DNA of 64,000 nucleotides from [Clostridium] hylemonae DSM 15053 (GCF_008281175.1 NZ_CP036524.1:434001-498000), one strand, 5' to 3'; positions 44,890 to 53,227 are shown, counted from the stretch's first letter. Notes: generated by a model from the sequence alone, not told the origin. Numbers and translations: made by a program.

Positions 44890-44960
44890 CCATCATGTAA
44901 TTCCGTACGTATGTGAGGCCCGCGTACAGCACAGCCAACTTAGAGACAGGAGAGGTATCA

Positions 44961-45911
44961 ATGAAAAATGATTTCTACTATCCGTCAAGCGACGGCCGGA
45001 CTAATATACACGCCGTAGAGTGGGTGCCAAAGCAGGAGATAAAAGCAGTCGTCCAGATATGCCACGGAATGGTGGAATACATCGAGCGTTACGATGAATT
45101 TGCCGCTTTCCTTACAGAACGCGGAATCTACGTGACGGGACATGACCATCTCGGCCACGGTAAATCGGCTGCCGATGAGGAAAGCCTCGGGTATTTTGAT
45201 GAGACAAACGGGAATAAATATGTTATCGCTGACATCCACAGGCTGCGGGAACTGACGCAGGAAAAATATCCGGATGTGCCGTATATCATGCTTGGACATA
45301 GCATGGGTTCTTTTCTGCTCCGGCAGTATCTGACATCATACAGCCGGGGACTTGCGTGCGCGGTCATTATGGGTACCGGCTGTCAGGGGAGCGCCCTGCT
45401 GGCCATGGGCCGGATATTGTGCAGGATCATCGCGCTCTTCAAAGGCTGGAAGCACCGCAGCGTCCTGGTCAACAACTTAAGCTTCGGAAGCTATAACAAA
45501 AGATTTGAGCCGGGAGATACGCCGAAAGACTGGATCACCTCCGACAAGGAAAAGTGTGCGTCGTATGTAAGCGACCCCCTCTGCAGTTTTGTGTTTACCG
45601 TCAGCGCATACTACCAAATGTTTGCCGGCATGAAAGTGCTGACCAAGAAGGCAAATATGGAAAAGATCAATAAGGACCTTCCGCTTCTGCTCGTCTCAGG
45701 CGCAGATGACCCGGTCGGAGATTTTGGAAAGGGAGTAAAAAAGGTATACGGACAGCTCAGAGAGGCCGGTATCCGGGACGTGTCCATGAAGCTTTACGAC
45801 GGGGACAGGCATGAGATCCTGAATGAGACGGACCGGGAACAAGTATATGAGGATATTTACCGCTGGATTTCCGAAAAAATTGCGAAAGATAAAGGTGGGA
45901 ACGAAAAATAA
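44961..45911 (+). CDS. alpha/beta hydrolase, monoacylglycerol lipase-like (Hydrolase_4)
   Basis: A 316-residue serine hydrolase. VVQICHGMVEYIERYDEFA forms the oxyanion region (HGM). DHLGHGKSA follows, then the nucleophile in MLGHSMGSFLLRQY (Ser about 120). The late acid and His are in LLVSGADDPVG and YDGDRHEILNE. Family members split monoglycerides or lysophospholipids. No signal peptide is visible. ATG 44961 is chosen for the AGGAGAGG upstream; the frame is open from 44913 without a ribosome-binding site. Confidence 0.88.
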   Translation: MKNDFYYPSSDGRTNIHAVEWVPKQEIKAVVQICHGMVEYIERYDEFAAFLTERGIYVTGHDHLGHGKSAADEESLGYFDETNGNKYVIADIHRLRELTQEKYPDVPYIMLGHSMGSFLLRQYLTSYSRGLACAVIMGTGCQGSALLAMGRILCRIIALFKGWKHRSVLVNNLSFGSYNKRFEPGDTPKDWITSDKEKCASYVSDPLCSFVFTVSAYYQMFAGMKVLTKKANMEKINKDLPLLLVSGADDPVGDFGKGVKKVYGQLREAGIRDVSMKLYDGDRHEILNETDREQVYEDIYRWISEKIAKDKGGNEK

Positions 45912-45932
45912 TTCGGAATCAGACGAGATTTA

Positions 45933-45961
45933 TTGACATTGATTTATTAAGAGAATAGAAT
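45933..45961 (+). promoter_or_regulatory. promoter of the D-glutamate/oxoproline operon
   Basis: TTGACA (45933-45938), 17 nt, TAGAAT (45956-45961). Transcription would start near 45968, 15 nt before a terminator hairpin. Confidence 0.85.
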
Positions 45962-45982
45962 AAAACAAAATTTAATGAGCAG

Positions 45983-46027
45983 GTACACAGACAAAGGTGT
46001 CAGAAACTTTGTTTGTGTACTTTTTTT
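45983..46027 (+). terminator. leader attenuator of the D-glutamate/oxoproline operon
   Basis: 14-bp stem GTACACAGACAAAG/CTTTGTTTGTGTAC with a 10-nt loop and T7. It lies downstream of the operon's only clear promoter and upstream of its first gene, so it should stop most transcripts unless relieved. It could also end stray transcripts from the hydrolase gene. Confidence 0.85.
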
Positions 46028-46077
46028 ATGCATTTTTTTATGGACAGGGCCAGGCCCGGAAAACGGAGGGAAAGAAA

Positions 46078-46935
46078 ATGAAAACATTAGGTTACTACAA
46101 TGGCAGATTCGGAGAACTCGATGAGATGACCGTTCCAATGAACGACCGGGTGTCATGGTTCGGCGACGGAGTGTACGATGCGGGACCTTCCAGAAACTAT
46201 AAAATATTTGCGCTTGATGAGCATATCGACAGATTTTTTAACAGCGCGGGGCTTCTGAAGATTCAGATGCCGGTGACAAAGAAGGAACTGAAGGAACTGC
46301 TGCAGGAGATGGTAGACAAGATGGATACAGGCGATCTGTTCGTCTATTATCAGGTGACGAGAGGGACCGGGATCCGCGACCACGTATTTACAGAAGGCCC
46401 GGGCAACTTGTGGATCATGCTGAAGCCGGCGGAGATATCTGACGGAAAGGAACCGATACGTCTCGTGACAATGGAAGATACGAGATATCTCCACTGCAAC
46501 ATTAAGACGCTGAATCTCATCCCATCCGTCATGGCCGCGCAGAAGGCAAAAGAGGCGGGCTGCCAGGAGACCGTGTTTTACCGTCCGGGAGGGCGCGTCA
46601 CCGAGTGTGCCCACAGTAATGTCCACATAATCAGAGACGGCATTCTCGTGACCGCGCCGACAGATAATCTCATACTTCCGGGCATTGCAAGAGCCCACTT
46701 GATCAAAATATGCAGACAGCTTGGCATACCGGTAAACGAGGCGCCATATTCACTGGATGACCTGTACAATGCCGAGGAGATCATCGTGACGAGTTCCAGC
46801 AACCTCTGCCTTCACGCAGATGAGATCGACGGGAAAGCGGCAGGCGGCAGAAATCCGGAACTGCTGGAAAAAATCAGAGCTGCTCTGCTGCAGGAATTCT
46901 ATGACGCAACACCGGCAGAACAGAGAGAAAAATAA
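46078..46935 (+). CDS. class IV aminotransferase, probable D-amino-acid transaminase
   Basis: A 285-residue PLP enzyme of fold type IV. It has GYYNGRFGELDEMTVPMNDR at the start, YYQVTRGTGIRDHVF, the PLP lysine in NIKTLNLIPSVMA, and VTECAHSNVHII. Overall it resembles Bacillus D-amino-acid transaminase more than BCAT or ADC lyase. D-glutamate plus pyruvate to 2-oxoglutarate plus D-alanine is the likely reaction. Start ATG 46078 follows CGGAGGGAAAG; an upstream in-frame extension covers the attenuator and is rejected. It heads an operon with 5-oxoprolinase subunits and D-glutamate cyclase-like proteins, which supports D-glutamate as substrate. Confidence 0.82.
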   Translation: MKTLGYYNGRFGELDEMTVPMNDRVSWFGDGVYDAGPSRNYKIFALDEHIDRFFNSAGLLKIQMPVTKKELKELLQEMVDKMDTGDLFVYYQVTRGTGIRDHVFTEGPGNLWIMLKPAEISDGKEPIRLVTMEDTRYLHCNIKTLNLIPSVMAAQKAKEAGCQETVFYRPGGRVTECAHSNVHIIRDGILVTAPTDNLILPGIARAHLIKICRQLGIPVNEAPYSLDDLYNAEEIIVTSSSNLCLHADEIDGKAAGGRNPELLEKIRAALLQEFYDATPAEQREK

Positions 46936-46952
46936 ATGGGGAAGGTGATGTT

Positions 46953-47687
46953 TTGAGAGAAGTAAAATTTTTGCGCGCAGGAGACCGCGCCATGACCGTT
47001 GAGTTCGGAAGAACAGTTGACCCAAAGATCAATGACCAGGTCCATGCGCTTGCCGCAAAGCTTAGGAAAGAAAATATGACCGGTATCAGAGAACTCGTCC
47101 CTGCCTTCCGGTCGCTGACCATATATTACGATCCGCTGGAGACTTCCTTTCAGGCGGTGAGACAGAACATACTCTCTTACGGAGACATCTCGCAGGAAGG
47201 CGGCGCCGTAAAAAAAAGAATATGGAAGATCCCGTGCTGCTACGGGGCAAGATTCGGATGTGACCTGGCGGATATGGAAGCGTTTACCGGACTTGACCGG
47301 GATGAGATCATCGCCATTCACAGTTCGGTGGACTACAAGATCTATATGATGGGATTCCTTCCAGGCTTCGTCTACCTCGGCGGGCTTGACAAGCGGATCG
47401 AAATGCCGAGGCTTAAGACACCGAGAGTAAAGATCCTCCCCGGAGCAGTGGGGATCGGAGGCAGCCAGACCGGTGTATATCCCGTGGCTTCCCCCGGAGG
47501 ATGGCGTCTGCTGGGCGGGACGCCGGTGGAATTCTATGATCCCGGCAGAAAGGAGCCGGTTCTCTGCAAAGCCGGTGAATATATCCGTTTTGTCCCGATA
47601 ACGATCAATGACTATTATGACATCCGCCGGATGGTGTCCAAAGGTGAGTATGAGCCGGAAGTTGAGGAGGAGAGTATATGCCAGTAA
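46953..47687 (+). CDS. pxpB: 5-oxoprolinase subunit B (KipI family)
   Basis: A 244-residue protein. It shows KIPCCYGARFGCDL, the strongly conserved YMMGFLPGFVYLGGL, and GGSQTGVYPVASPGGWRLLG. With PxpA and PxpC it forms the ATP-dependent 5-oxo-L-prolinase that returns L-pyroglutamate to L-glutamate. In B. subtilis the homologue KipI was first described as a KinA inhibitor. Translation starts at TTG 46953, with GGAAGGTG upstream. The last 10 nt overlap pxpC. Confidence 0.94.
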   Translation: MREVKFLRAGDRAMTVEFGRTVDPKINDQVHALAAKLRKENMTGIRELVPAFRSLTIYYDPLETSFQAVRQNILSYGDISQEGGAVKKRIWKIPCCYGARFGCDLADMEAFTGLDRDEIIAIHSSVDYKIYMMGFLPGFVYLGGLDKRIEMPRLKTPRVKILPGAVGIGGSQTGVYPVASPGGWRLLGGTPVEFYDPGRKEPVLCKAGEYIRFVPITINDYYDIRRMVSKGEYEPEVEEESICQ

Positions 47688-48586
47688 GAATAGTGATACC
47701 CGGAGCATTCACAACAGTACAGGATGCAGGAAGATACGGATACCAGTGCTTTGGGATCGGACCGTCCGGCGTCATGGATGAAAAAGCATACGCGGACGCC
47801 GGATATCTTGTGGGAAATGAGGCAAACGAGGCAGTGTTGGAGGCAGCCCTGTTCGGCGGGGTGATGGAATTTACAGAGGATACGGTAGTGGCCGTGACAG
47901 GGGCGGACATGGAGCCAAAGCTCAACGAAAGCCCTATTTCCATGAACACTCCCATACAAATAAAAGCGTCCGATTCTCTCTCGCTTGGAATGGTAAAAAC
48001 GGGCTGCCGTACGTACATTGCGTTTGCCGGGGGCATTGACGTTCCGGCAGTGATGGGCAGCCGCTCTACAAATGTCAAATGCCGGCTCGGCGGATATGAA
48101 GGGAGAGCGCTGAAGGCGGGAGATGAGCTTCCTCTCGGAACAGGAAAAAGCTATGAGGAAGTAAAAGGAAGAAAGATAAAAGCACAGGAATATCCTTCTG
48201 AAATAAATGTAAGAGTCATCCCCGGACCGCAGGACGATTATTTTACGGAAGAAGGAAAGAAGACATTTTACAGCGGCGTATATACCATATCGGAACAGAG
48301 CGACCGCATGGGCTGCCGGCTTGACGGTCCTGTGATCGAAAGCAGGAACGGTACAGATATCGTCTCGGATGCCATAGCCCTTGGTTCCGTCCAGGTTCCC
48401 GCGGACGGCCGTCCGATCGTTCTGCTGGCAGACCGGCAGACAACTGGCGGATACGCCAAGATCGCCACCGTTTGTTCCTTTGACATTCCGAAGATCGCTC
48501 AGGGGAAACCGGGAGATAAAGTAAAGTTTACAGCCATATCAGGAGCAGAGGCAGAGCGGATCAACAGAAAGCAGGTGGGAAGATGA
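47678..48586 (+). CDS. pxpC: 5-oxoprolinase subunit C (biotin-dependent carboxylase-like)
   Basis: A 302-residue protein of the carboxyltransferase AHS2 family. It shows TTVQDAGRYGYQCFGIGPSG, GCRTYIAFAGGIDVPAVMGS, and EQSDRMGCRLDGP near the C-terminus. It is the catalytic partner of PxpB. Both ends overlap neighbours (10 nt with pxpB, 4 nt with the DUF1445 gene), so translation of the operon is coupled. GAGGAGAG precedes the ATG. Confidence 0.94.
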   Translation: MPVRIVIPGAFTTVQDAGRYGYQCFGIGPSGVMDEKAYADAGYLVGNEANEAVLEAALFGGVMEFTEDTVVAVTGADMEPKLNESPISMNTPIQIKASDSLSLGMVKTGCRTYIAFAGGIDVPAVMGSRSTNVKCRLGGYEGRALKAGDELPLGTGKSYEEVKGRKIKAQEYPSEINVRVIPGPQDDYFTEEGKKTFYSGVYTISEQSDRMGCRLDGPVIESRNGTDIVSDAIALGSVQVPADGRPIVLLADRQTTGGYAKIATVCSFDIPKIAQGKPGDKVKFTAISGAEAERINRKQVGR

Positions 48587-49371
48587 CGGACTATTACGAC
48601 ATGAGCCCGCAGAAGGCGAGAAAATTAGTGCGCAGCGGCCGGATCACCGGCCCTACTTCGGGAATGTGCGCGGGATACGCCCAGGCGAATCTCGTCATAC
48701 TGCCCAGAGAGCTGGCCTATGATTTTCTTCTGTTTACGCAGAGAAATCCAAAGTCGTGCCCGGTGCTGGAAGTGAGCGACACAGGGAGCAGACAGCTGCG
48801 TTATCTTGCGCAGGACGCCGATATCGCGACAGATTTCCCGAGGTATCGGATCTATAAAAAGGGGGAACTTGCCGGGGAGTATACGGATGTGGAAAAATTC
48901 TGGAGAGATGATTTTGTAAGCTTTCTTATCGGGTGCAGCTTTTCTTTCGAGTCGGCGCTGCTGGACGCAGGCGTACCGGTGAGAAATATAGAAGAAAACT
49001 GCAATGTGCCCATGTATAAGACAAATATAGCGTGCACGCCCGCCGGTATATTCTGTGGAAGTATGGTAGTGAGCATGCGCCCTCTTCCCAGGGAACAGGT
49101 GGCGGAGGCAGTGCTCGTGACCGGGGAGATGCCCAGGGTGCACGGGGCCCCCATACATATCGGGGACCCGGAGGCCATCGGCATTACGGATATCACAAGG
49201 CCGGACTTTGGTGACAGTGTCACGGTGCGCGAAGGAGAAGTTCCTGTTTTCTGGCCGTGCGGGGTGACACCGCAGAATGTTGTGATGAATGTAAAACCGG
49301 AAATCGTCATCACCCATTCGCCGGGACACATGTTTATCACAGATGTTAAAAATGCAGAACTCAAATATTAA
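48583..49371 (+). CDS. DUF1445 (YcsI/UPF0317) protein, D-glutamate cyclase N-terminal-like
   Basis: A 262-residue protein of DUF1445 (PF07286). Family landmarks are GPTSGMCAGYAQANLVILP, FLIGCSFSFESALL, TNIACTPAGIFCGSMVVSMRP, and the end motif ITHSPGHMFITD. Bacterial members are annotated putative hydro-lyases without biochemical proof. The domain is also the N-terminal half of mammalian D-glutamate cyclase, which hydrates 5-oxo-D-proline to D-glutamate. The C-terminal half (DUF4392) is encoded two genes downstream. The ATG overlaps the pxpC stop by 4 nt. Confidence 0.88.
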   Translation: MTDYYDMSPQKARKLVRSGRITGPTSGMCAGYAQANLVILPRELAYDFLLFTQRNPKSCPVLEVSDTGSRQLRYLAQDADIATDFPRYRIYKKGELAGEYTDVEKFWRDDFVSFLIGCSFSFESALLDAGVPVRNIEENCNVPMYKTNIACTPAGIFCGSMVVSMRPLPREQVAEAVLVTGEMPRVHGAPIHIGDPEAIGITDITRPDFGDSVTVREGEVPVFWPCGVTPQNVVMNVKPEIVITHSPGHMFITDVKNAELKY

Positions 49372-49387
49372 GCAAGGAGGATGTCTG

Positions 49388-50158
49388 ATGTATACCGTAG
49401 ATTTAAACTGTGACCTGGGAGAAAGCTTTGGCAATTATAAATGCGGCATGGATGAAGAGGTGATCCCTTATATATCATCTGCCAACGTAGCGTGCGGATT
49501 TCACGCGTCGGATCCGGTGGTGATGGCAAAGACAGTGGCTCTGGCAAAAGAAAGCGGTGTGTGCATAGGTGCACATCCGGGGTACCCGGATCTGGCCGGT
49601 TTCGGAAGGCGGAATCTGGACGCTTCCCCGGAGGAAGTAAAGGCGATGGTACAGTATCAGGTCGGAGCGCTGCATGCTTTCTGCACCGCTCAGAGAGTGA
49701 GGCTTTGCCACGTAAAGCCCCACGGGGCAATGTACAATATGGCGTGCCGGGATCAGGCGCTGGCAGAGGCAGTCTGCGAGGGGATCTTTGAAGTGGATCC
49801 GGGGCTCATCCTGCTCGGACCTGCAGGAAGTCAGCTATTGAATGCTGCGGAAGCGTTCGGACTAACGTGTGCCAGAGAAGTATTTGCAGACCGGGCATAT
49901 GAAGAAGACGGCTCCCTTGTGCCTAGAAGCAGGCCGGGAGCAATGATCACCGATGAAGACGAGGCGATCACAAGAGTCATACGGATGGTGAAGGACAAAA
50001 AAGTGACGGCTGTGACAGGCAGAGATATTGAGGTGACGGCAGATTCTGTGTGCGTACACGGAGACGGACCGAAGGCGCTTGCTTTTGTTGTAAAGATAAG
50101 AGAAGCACTGAAAATTGAAAATATTCAGGTTGTTCCATTTGGAAAGCTGGACGGTTAG
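49388..50158 (+). CDS. pxpA: 5-oxoprolinase subunit A (LamB/YcsF family)
   Basis: A 256-residue protein. It has VDLNCDLGESFGNYKCGMDEE, SANVACGFHASDP, GAHPGYPDLAGFGRR, VKPHGAMYNMA, and FADRAYEEDGSLVPRS, which are all family motifs. It is the third subunit of the PxpABC 5-oxoprolinase. I start at ATG 49388, with CAAGGAGGATG 6 nt upstream; the longer frame back to 49343 overlaps the DUF1445 gene. That PxpA lies between the two cyclase-like genes suggests all products act on oxoproline. Confidence 0.95.
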   Translation: MYTVDLNCDLGESFGNYKCGMDEEVIPYISSANVACGFHASDPVVMAKTVALAKESGVCIGAHPGYPDLAGFGRRNLDASPEEVKAMVQYQVGALHAFCTAQRVRLCHVKPHGAMYNMACRDQALAEAVCEGIFEVDPGLILLGPAGSQLLNAAEAFGLTCAREVFADRAYEEDGSLVPRSRPGAMITDEDEAITRVIRMVKDKKVTAVTGRDIEVTADSVCVHGDGPKALAFVVKIREALKIENIQVVPFGKLDG

Positions 50159-50170
50159 GAGTGAGATGCG

Positions 50171-51052
50171 ATGGACAGTACGGCAAAAAGAAGGACAGAG
50201 ACGGTGGAGGATGTGGTGCTGCGTTATTCCTGCAGAGGCATGCATATCCTCCGCACATACATGGATGCAAAGTTCTGCAGAAAAGCGGCCTTAAAACTGC
50301 TTTCACTGGAAAAAGGGAATATCCTGCTGACAACCGGCTTTTATGTAGACGGACATGCGGAGACAGACGGACCGCCCGGGACAATGGCGCTGGCCGTAGC
50401 GCTCAGGAAGCTTGGTTATCATCCCGTCATCGTCACAGATAAATATTGCAGAGGCTTTTTTGAGATGGAAAATCTGGAAGTCAAATATATGAACATTGAC
50501 GATGGCCGAAACGCGTATGAGAATCTGCTGGAACAATACAGACCGGCGGCCCTCATTTCCATTGAACGGTGCGGGCGAAACGAGGAGAAAGACTATGCAA
50601 ACATGCGGGGAGCAAGCATTAAATCAAGGACAGCCAGAGTAGATCTGATGTTTGAGAAAGCCGCAGAGATGAACATCCCCACATTTGGAATCGGTGACGG
50701 AGGAAACGAGATAGGGATGGGCAATCTAAAAGAAGTGATACGCGCGAAGCTGTCACTCGTTCCGTGCGAGGTGGAAGTAGACACTCTTGTCATATCCACG
50801 GTGTCGAACTGGGGAGCTTACGCGCTGGCGGCTTATATGCAGCAGATAAAAAAAATAAGGCTGCTTCCGAAATTTAAAGAGATAAAAAAGTATCTCGAAG
50901 CGATCGTAAAGATGGGGAGCGTAGACGGTGTCACAAAACAGCAGACTCTGAGCGTAGACGGTTTTCCGCTGGAGGTGGAGAAAGAAATTTTAGATGCGCT
51001 CAACAGGACGGCCCTTCTGGCAGAAGAAGAGGAAGAAAGAAAAGCAGGATAG
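50171..51052 (+). CDS. DUF4392 protein, D-glutamate cyclase C-terminal-like
   Basis: A 293-residue protein matching DUF4392 (PF14336). The signature LTTGFYVDGHAETDGPPGTM is followed by ALAVALRKLGY. Later come SIERCGRNEEKDYANMRG and FGIGDGGNEIGMGN, a probable metal or substrate site. In mammals this domain is fused behind DUF1445 in the D-glutamate cyclase DGLUCY. It should interconvert 5-oxo-D-proline and D-glutamate, alone or together with the DUF1445 protein. AGGAGTGAG precedes the ATG, 12 nt after pxpA. It is the last gene of the operon, and a convergent Lrp gene begins its 3' end 10 nt away. Confidence 0.85.
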   Translation: MDSTAKRRTETVEDVVLRYSCRGMHILRTYMDAKFCRKAALKLLSLEKGNILLTTGFYVDGHAETDGPPGTMALAVALRKLGYHPVIVTDKYCRGFFEMENLEVKYMNIDDGRNAYENLLEQYRPAALISIERCGRNEEKDYANMRGASIKSRTARVDLMFEKAAEMNIPTFGIGDGGNEIGMGNLKEVIRAKLSLVPCEVEVDTLVISTVSNWGAYALAAYMQQIKKIRLLPKFKEIKKYLEAIVKMGSVDGVTKQQTLSVDGFPLEVEKEILDALNRTALLAEEEEERKAG

Positions 51053-51061
51053 CTCCTGTTC

Positions 51062-51523
51062 TCAGACTTCTTCCTCTGCTGCGGGCAGGGAGGAATGTAT
51101 ATTCTTTATCGTGCTGAGCACATAGTGGGTCCTCGTCTGACGTACGCCTGAACGGCCCTTCACCCACTTGTGTATTTCTTCAAGATGTTCAGACGACTTA
51201 CAAGTTACTTTCAGAAGAAAGTCAAATTCACCGGTTAGATAATAGCATGCGATCACATACGGATTGGCAGTCACATTTTCAATAAAGTCCTCATTGAACT
51301 GCGGGTGTTCCATGCTCACTTCGATGAGTACGGTCACGTCATTGCCGACTTTGGCGTCATCTGTGATGATCGTATAGGATTTGATAATGCCGGCAGCCTC
51401 CATCTTGCGGATACGGTCAATGACCGTGGAGACAGAAAGGTGGACTTCGCGGCTTATCTCCGAGGCGCGCTGTCTTGCATTGCTCTTCAGTTTTTCAAGT
51501 ATCTGATAGTCAAGAGAATCCAT
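51062..51523 (-). CDS. Lrp/AsnC family regulator
   Basis: A 153-residue protein. Its N-terminal helix-turn-helix reads LDYQILEKLKSNARQRASEI and HLSVSTVIDRIRKMEAAGII. The RAM ligand domain ends in YYLTGEFDFLLKVTCKSSEHLEEI. Such proteins sense amino acids. Its position at the end of the oxoproline/D-glutamate operon, convergent with it, makes that operon a likely target. GGAGG precedes the ATG. Downstream of its stop, inverted GA-rich sequence could pair, but I see no clear terminator. Confidence 0.9.
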   Translation of the reverse strand: MDSLDYQILEKLKSNARQRASEISREVHLSVSTVIDRIRKMEAAGIIKSYTIITDDAKVGNDVTVLIEVSMEHPQFNEDFIENVTANPYVIACYYLTGEFDFLLKVTCKSSEHLEEIHKWVKGRSGVRQTRTHYVLSTIKNIHSSLPAAEEEV

Positions 51524-51630
51524 GGAACAGCCTCCTTTGTATTGTCACAACAATTAAATACATTCTACCACAGGTTAATAAAAAAAGAAAGAAGCCTCTG
51601 TCTCTGAAATGGAACTGCAGGAGACAACGG

Positions 51631-51778
51631 CGAAACCCGTCAGCCGGCCGGCCAACGGGTTTCGTTGTTGTTATAGTTATTTAAAGGAATGAGAGTAAAG
51701 TGCGACACCGGGGAATAAAAATTTCCCGGTGCGTTTACTTTATGAGGGGGGAGATAGTTGTGTGTTGTTCAACTATCT
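51631..51778 (-). ncRNA. putative small RNA, repeat family copy 1
   Basis: Minus-strand RNA of about 148 nt. Hairpin A is AGATAGTTG/CAACTATCT with loop AACAACACA. CTCCCCCCTCAT follows. Hairpin B is AGTAAA/TTTACT outside and CACCGGGGAA/TTTCCCGGTG inside. The linker CTCATTCCTTTA leads to hairpin C (CGAAACCCGT/ACGGGTTTCG). The same plan recurs at 55300 and 57855, with different but still pairing stem sequences. Both linkers could pair with Shine-Dalgarno/AUG regions. It lies between the ImmA-like and Lrp genes. Strand is inferred from the conserved -10 box. Confidence 0.65.
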
Positions 51779-51784
51779 GAATCT

Positions 51785-51859
51785 AGTATAAAATAAAAAT
51801 GTGACCAAAATATGTTTAAAATATAAAAGAAAGCGAAAGTTTCTTAAGCGATTCTTAAA
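51785..51859 (-). promoter_or_regulatory. promoter and activator sites of small RNA copy 1
   Basis: Minus strand: -10 TATACT (51785-51790), no -35 consensus. Upstream comes TAAACA-N5-TGGTCA, then TTTAAG-N5-CTTAAG (51843-51859). Both pairs have the 11-bp period typical of OmpR-family regulator sites. The rest of 51524-51891 is the RNA itself and AT-rich spacer. Confidence 0.6.
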
Positions 51860-51891
51860 TTCTTATATTTGTTAAAGCCGAAACCGGTCCA

Positions 51892-52368
51892 TCACAATGT
51901 GAAATCGATCTTTCCGATCATCAGGCTTGGGATGAACATGATATAATAGCCGTCCGCTATAGTGCCTGTCCCATATCTGCCGCAGTAATAATCAAGTGCT
52001 TCCTGCAGGAATTCTTCCGTGACTTCCAGAAATTCTGCGGTGTCATGGCGGTTGCTGCATTTGTGTTCATAGGCGGAGATCAGACCCTTTAAGCCTATCT
52101 GCTTATTGTAGGCCCATACTCTGGCCTGGCGCTCCTGCTTCCGGTTGCCGGAGGACGTAAGGTCCACGATGTTGCCCACGGTCGTGTGGTGATGTCCGAG
52201 CTCTTCCGCGAGCACACACGCTTTTTCATCTGTTGTCTTCAGACTGGATGAAAGCGCAATATTGTTATCTACATATAAGCCCGAAGTCTTTCCGCTGAAA
52301 GTGTAATTCTCATCGATCGATATACCTTCGGCTGCCGCTTCGCCTAACAATTCTTCGTATCTGTTCAT
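51892..52368 (-). CDS. ImmA/IrrE-type metallopeptidase domain protein
   Basis: A 158-residue protein with the ImmA/IrrE fold (PF06114). The active-site region reads VLAEELGHHHTT (about 53-64), in which the first His of HExxH is replaced by Glu, as in several clostridial prophage relatives. Later residues that complete the site (RQARVWAYN) are present. ImmA proteins cleave phage-type repressors after DNA damage, and an XRE repressor gene lies just upstream in the same operon. Whether the altered motif is active is unknown. Confidence 0.8.
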   Translation of the reverse strand: MNRYEELLGEAAAEGISIDENYTFSGKTSGLYVDNNIALSSSLKTTDEKACVLAEELGHHHTTVGNIVDLTSSGNRKQERQARVWAYNKQIGLKGLISAYEHKCSNRHDTAEFLEVTEEFLQEALDYYCGRYGTGTIADGYYIMFIPSLMIGKIDFTL

Positions 52369-52425
52369 TCTATCAACTCCTGTTACCAGTATAGGCGGCC
52401 TGTTGTATCATAAACAGGACTTTCT

Positions 52426-52752
52426 TTAGGTTCTGTTCCTTTTTGCCTTGATAAATTCGATATAATTTTCCACGTCTTTTTTTTCATCGTCTGTCAGATC
52501 CTCTGTATCAAAATGCGCGGCAACCGTGCCGGGATAAGCGGTGCGCGCCGCGTTCGTCCTGCCGAGCAGGTAATCGGTATCTACCTTAAAAAAATCAGCG
52601 ATCAATTCCAGAGTTTCAAAATTGGGCTGGCGTTCTCCCCGCTCATACATATTGACAGCGCTTTTGGATATCCCGAGTGAGAGAGCAAGTTCCTGCTGGG
52701 AGAGCCCTCTTCCATTTCTTAACAGACGAAGTACATTTGCAAAATCAGCCAT
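52426..52752 (-). CDS. XRE-family phage-type repressor
   Basis: A 108-residue repressor with a clear helix-turn-helix: LRNGRGLSQQELALSLGI and SKSAVNMYERGERQPNFETL. The C-terminal part is acidic and helical (DLTDDEKKDVENYIEFI). I start at ATG 52752 with AAAGGAAGTG upstream; six extra N-terminal residues are possible from 52770. It is paired with the ImmA-like gene and faces four operator-like palindromes at 52788-52881. This is the control unit of a prophage or conjugative element, of which little remains. Confidence 0.85.
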   Translation of the reverse strand: MADFANVLRLLRNGRGLSQQELALSLGISKSAVNMYERGERQPNFETLELIADFFKVDTDYLLGRTNAARTAYPGTVAAHFDTEDLTDDEKKDVENYIEFIKAKRNRT

Positions 52753-52781
52753 TGGCCCACTTCCTTTCATGATTTATCTGT

Positions 52782-52881
52782 ATTATACACAAAGTGTGCT
52801 TAAAAGTAAAGATGAAGTTCACAAAATGTGCTTGACAAATGAGCACGAAACGTGTACTTTATAAGTGAGCACAAAACGTGC
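52782..52881. promoter_or_regulatory. divergent promoters with four repressor operators
   Basis: Minus promoter: TTTACT (52805-52810), 17 nt, TATAAT (52782-52787). Plus promoter: TTGACA (52832-52837), 17 nt, TACTTT (52855-52860). Four related palindromes are CACAAAGTGTGC (52788), CACAAAATGTGC (52820), GCACGAAACGTG (52843) and GCACAAAACGTGC (52869). The first lies in the minus spacer and the third in the plus spacer. This is the layout of a lambda-like switch. Confidence 0.82.
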
Positions 52882-52993
52882 ACGAACAAAAAGGCAGAAT
52901 TTATATTCAGCGGTATTCATTTCCGCCTGAGATAGAACCTTGACAACTTAATATTGAATGTTATCCGTTTTTAGCACATTTTAAAAATTTGCA

Positions 52994-53021
52994 TAAAAAA
53001 GCCAGAGCGAAGTGCCCTGGC
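52994..53021 (-). terminator. orphan hairpin terminator, minus strand
   Basis: GCCAGGGCACTTCGCTCTGGC then TTTTTT on the minus strand. No gene precedes it on that strand. The surrounding 52882-53227 is AT-rich. I see no open frame there, only another inverted repeat GCCGCC/GGCGGC near 53187. Confidence 0.6.
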
Positions 53022-53227
53022 AGAAGGAAAAGTTATGAAAAGAAAATCTATATAAAAAGCGCTCCCGCTTGTTTGATTATTAATATAGAACGGAAATGTG
53101 ACAGAATTGTGATGCCTGAATGAAGTATATATAAAGATTTTAAAAATAAAAAATGAACTTCTGAACATGAGATCTACGCAATAAAGCCGCCGCCAGCCAG
53201 GCGGCAGATAAAAAAGGAGATGATAAT

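Noticed and set aside
44913-44960. Upstream in-frame start of the alpha/beta hydrolase
   Set aside because: No ribosome-binding site, and the added residues do not resemble the family; AGGAGAGG supports ATG 44961.
45997-46077. N-terminal extension of the class IV aminotransferase
   Set aside because: It begins inside the attenuator hairpin; ATG 46078 after CGGAGGG fits the family start.
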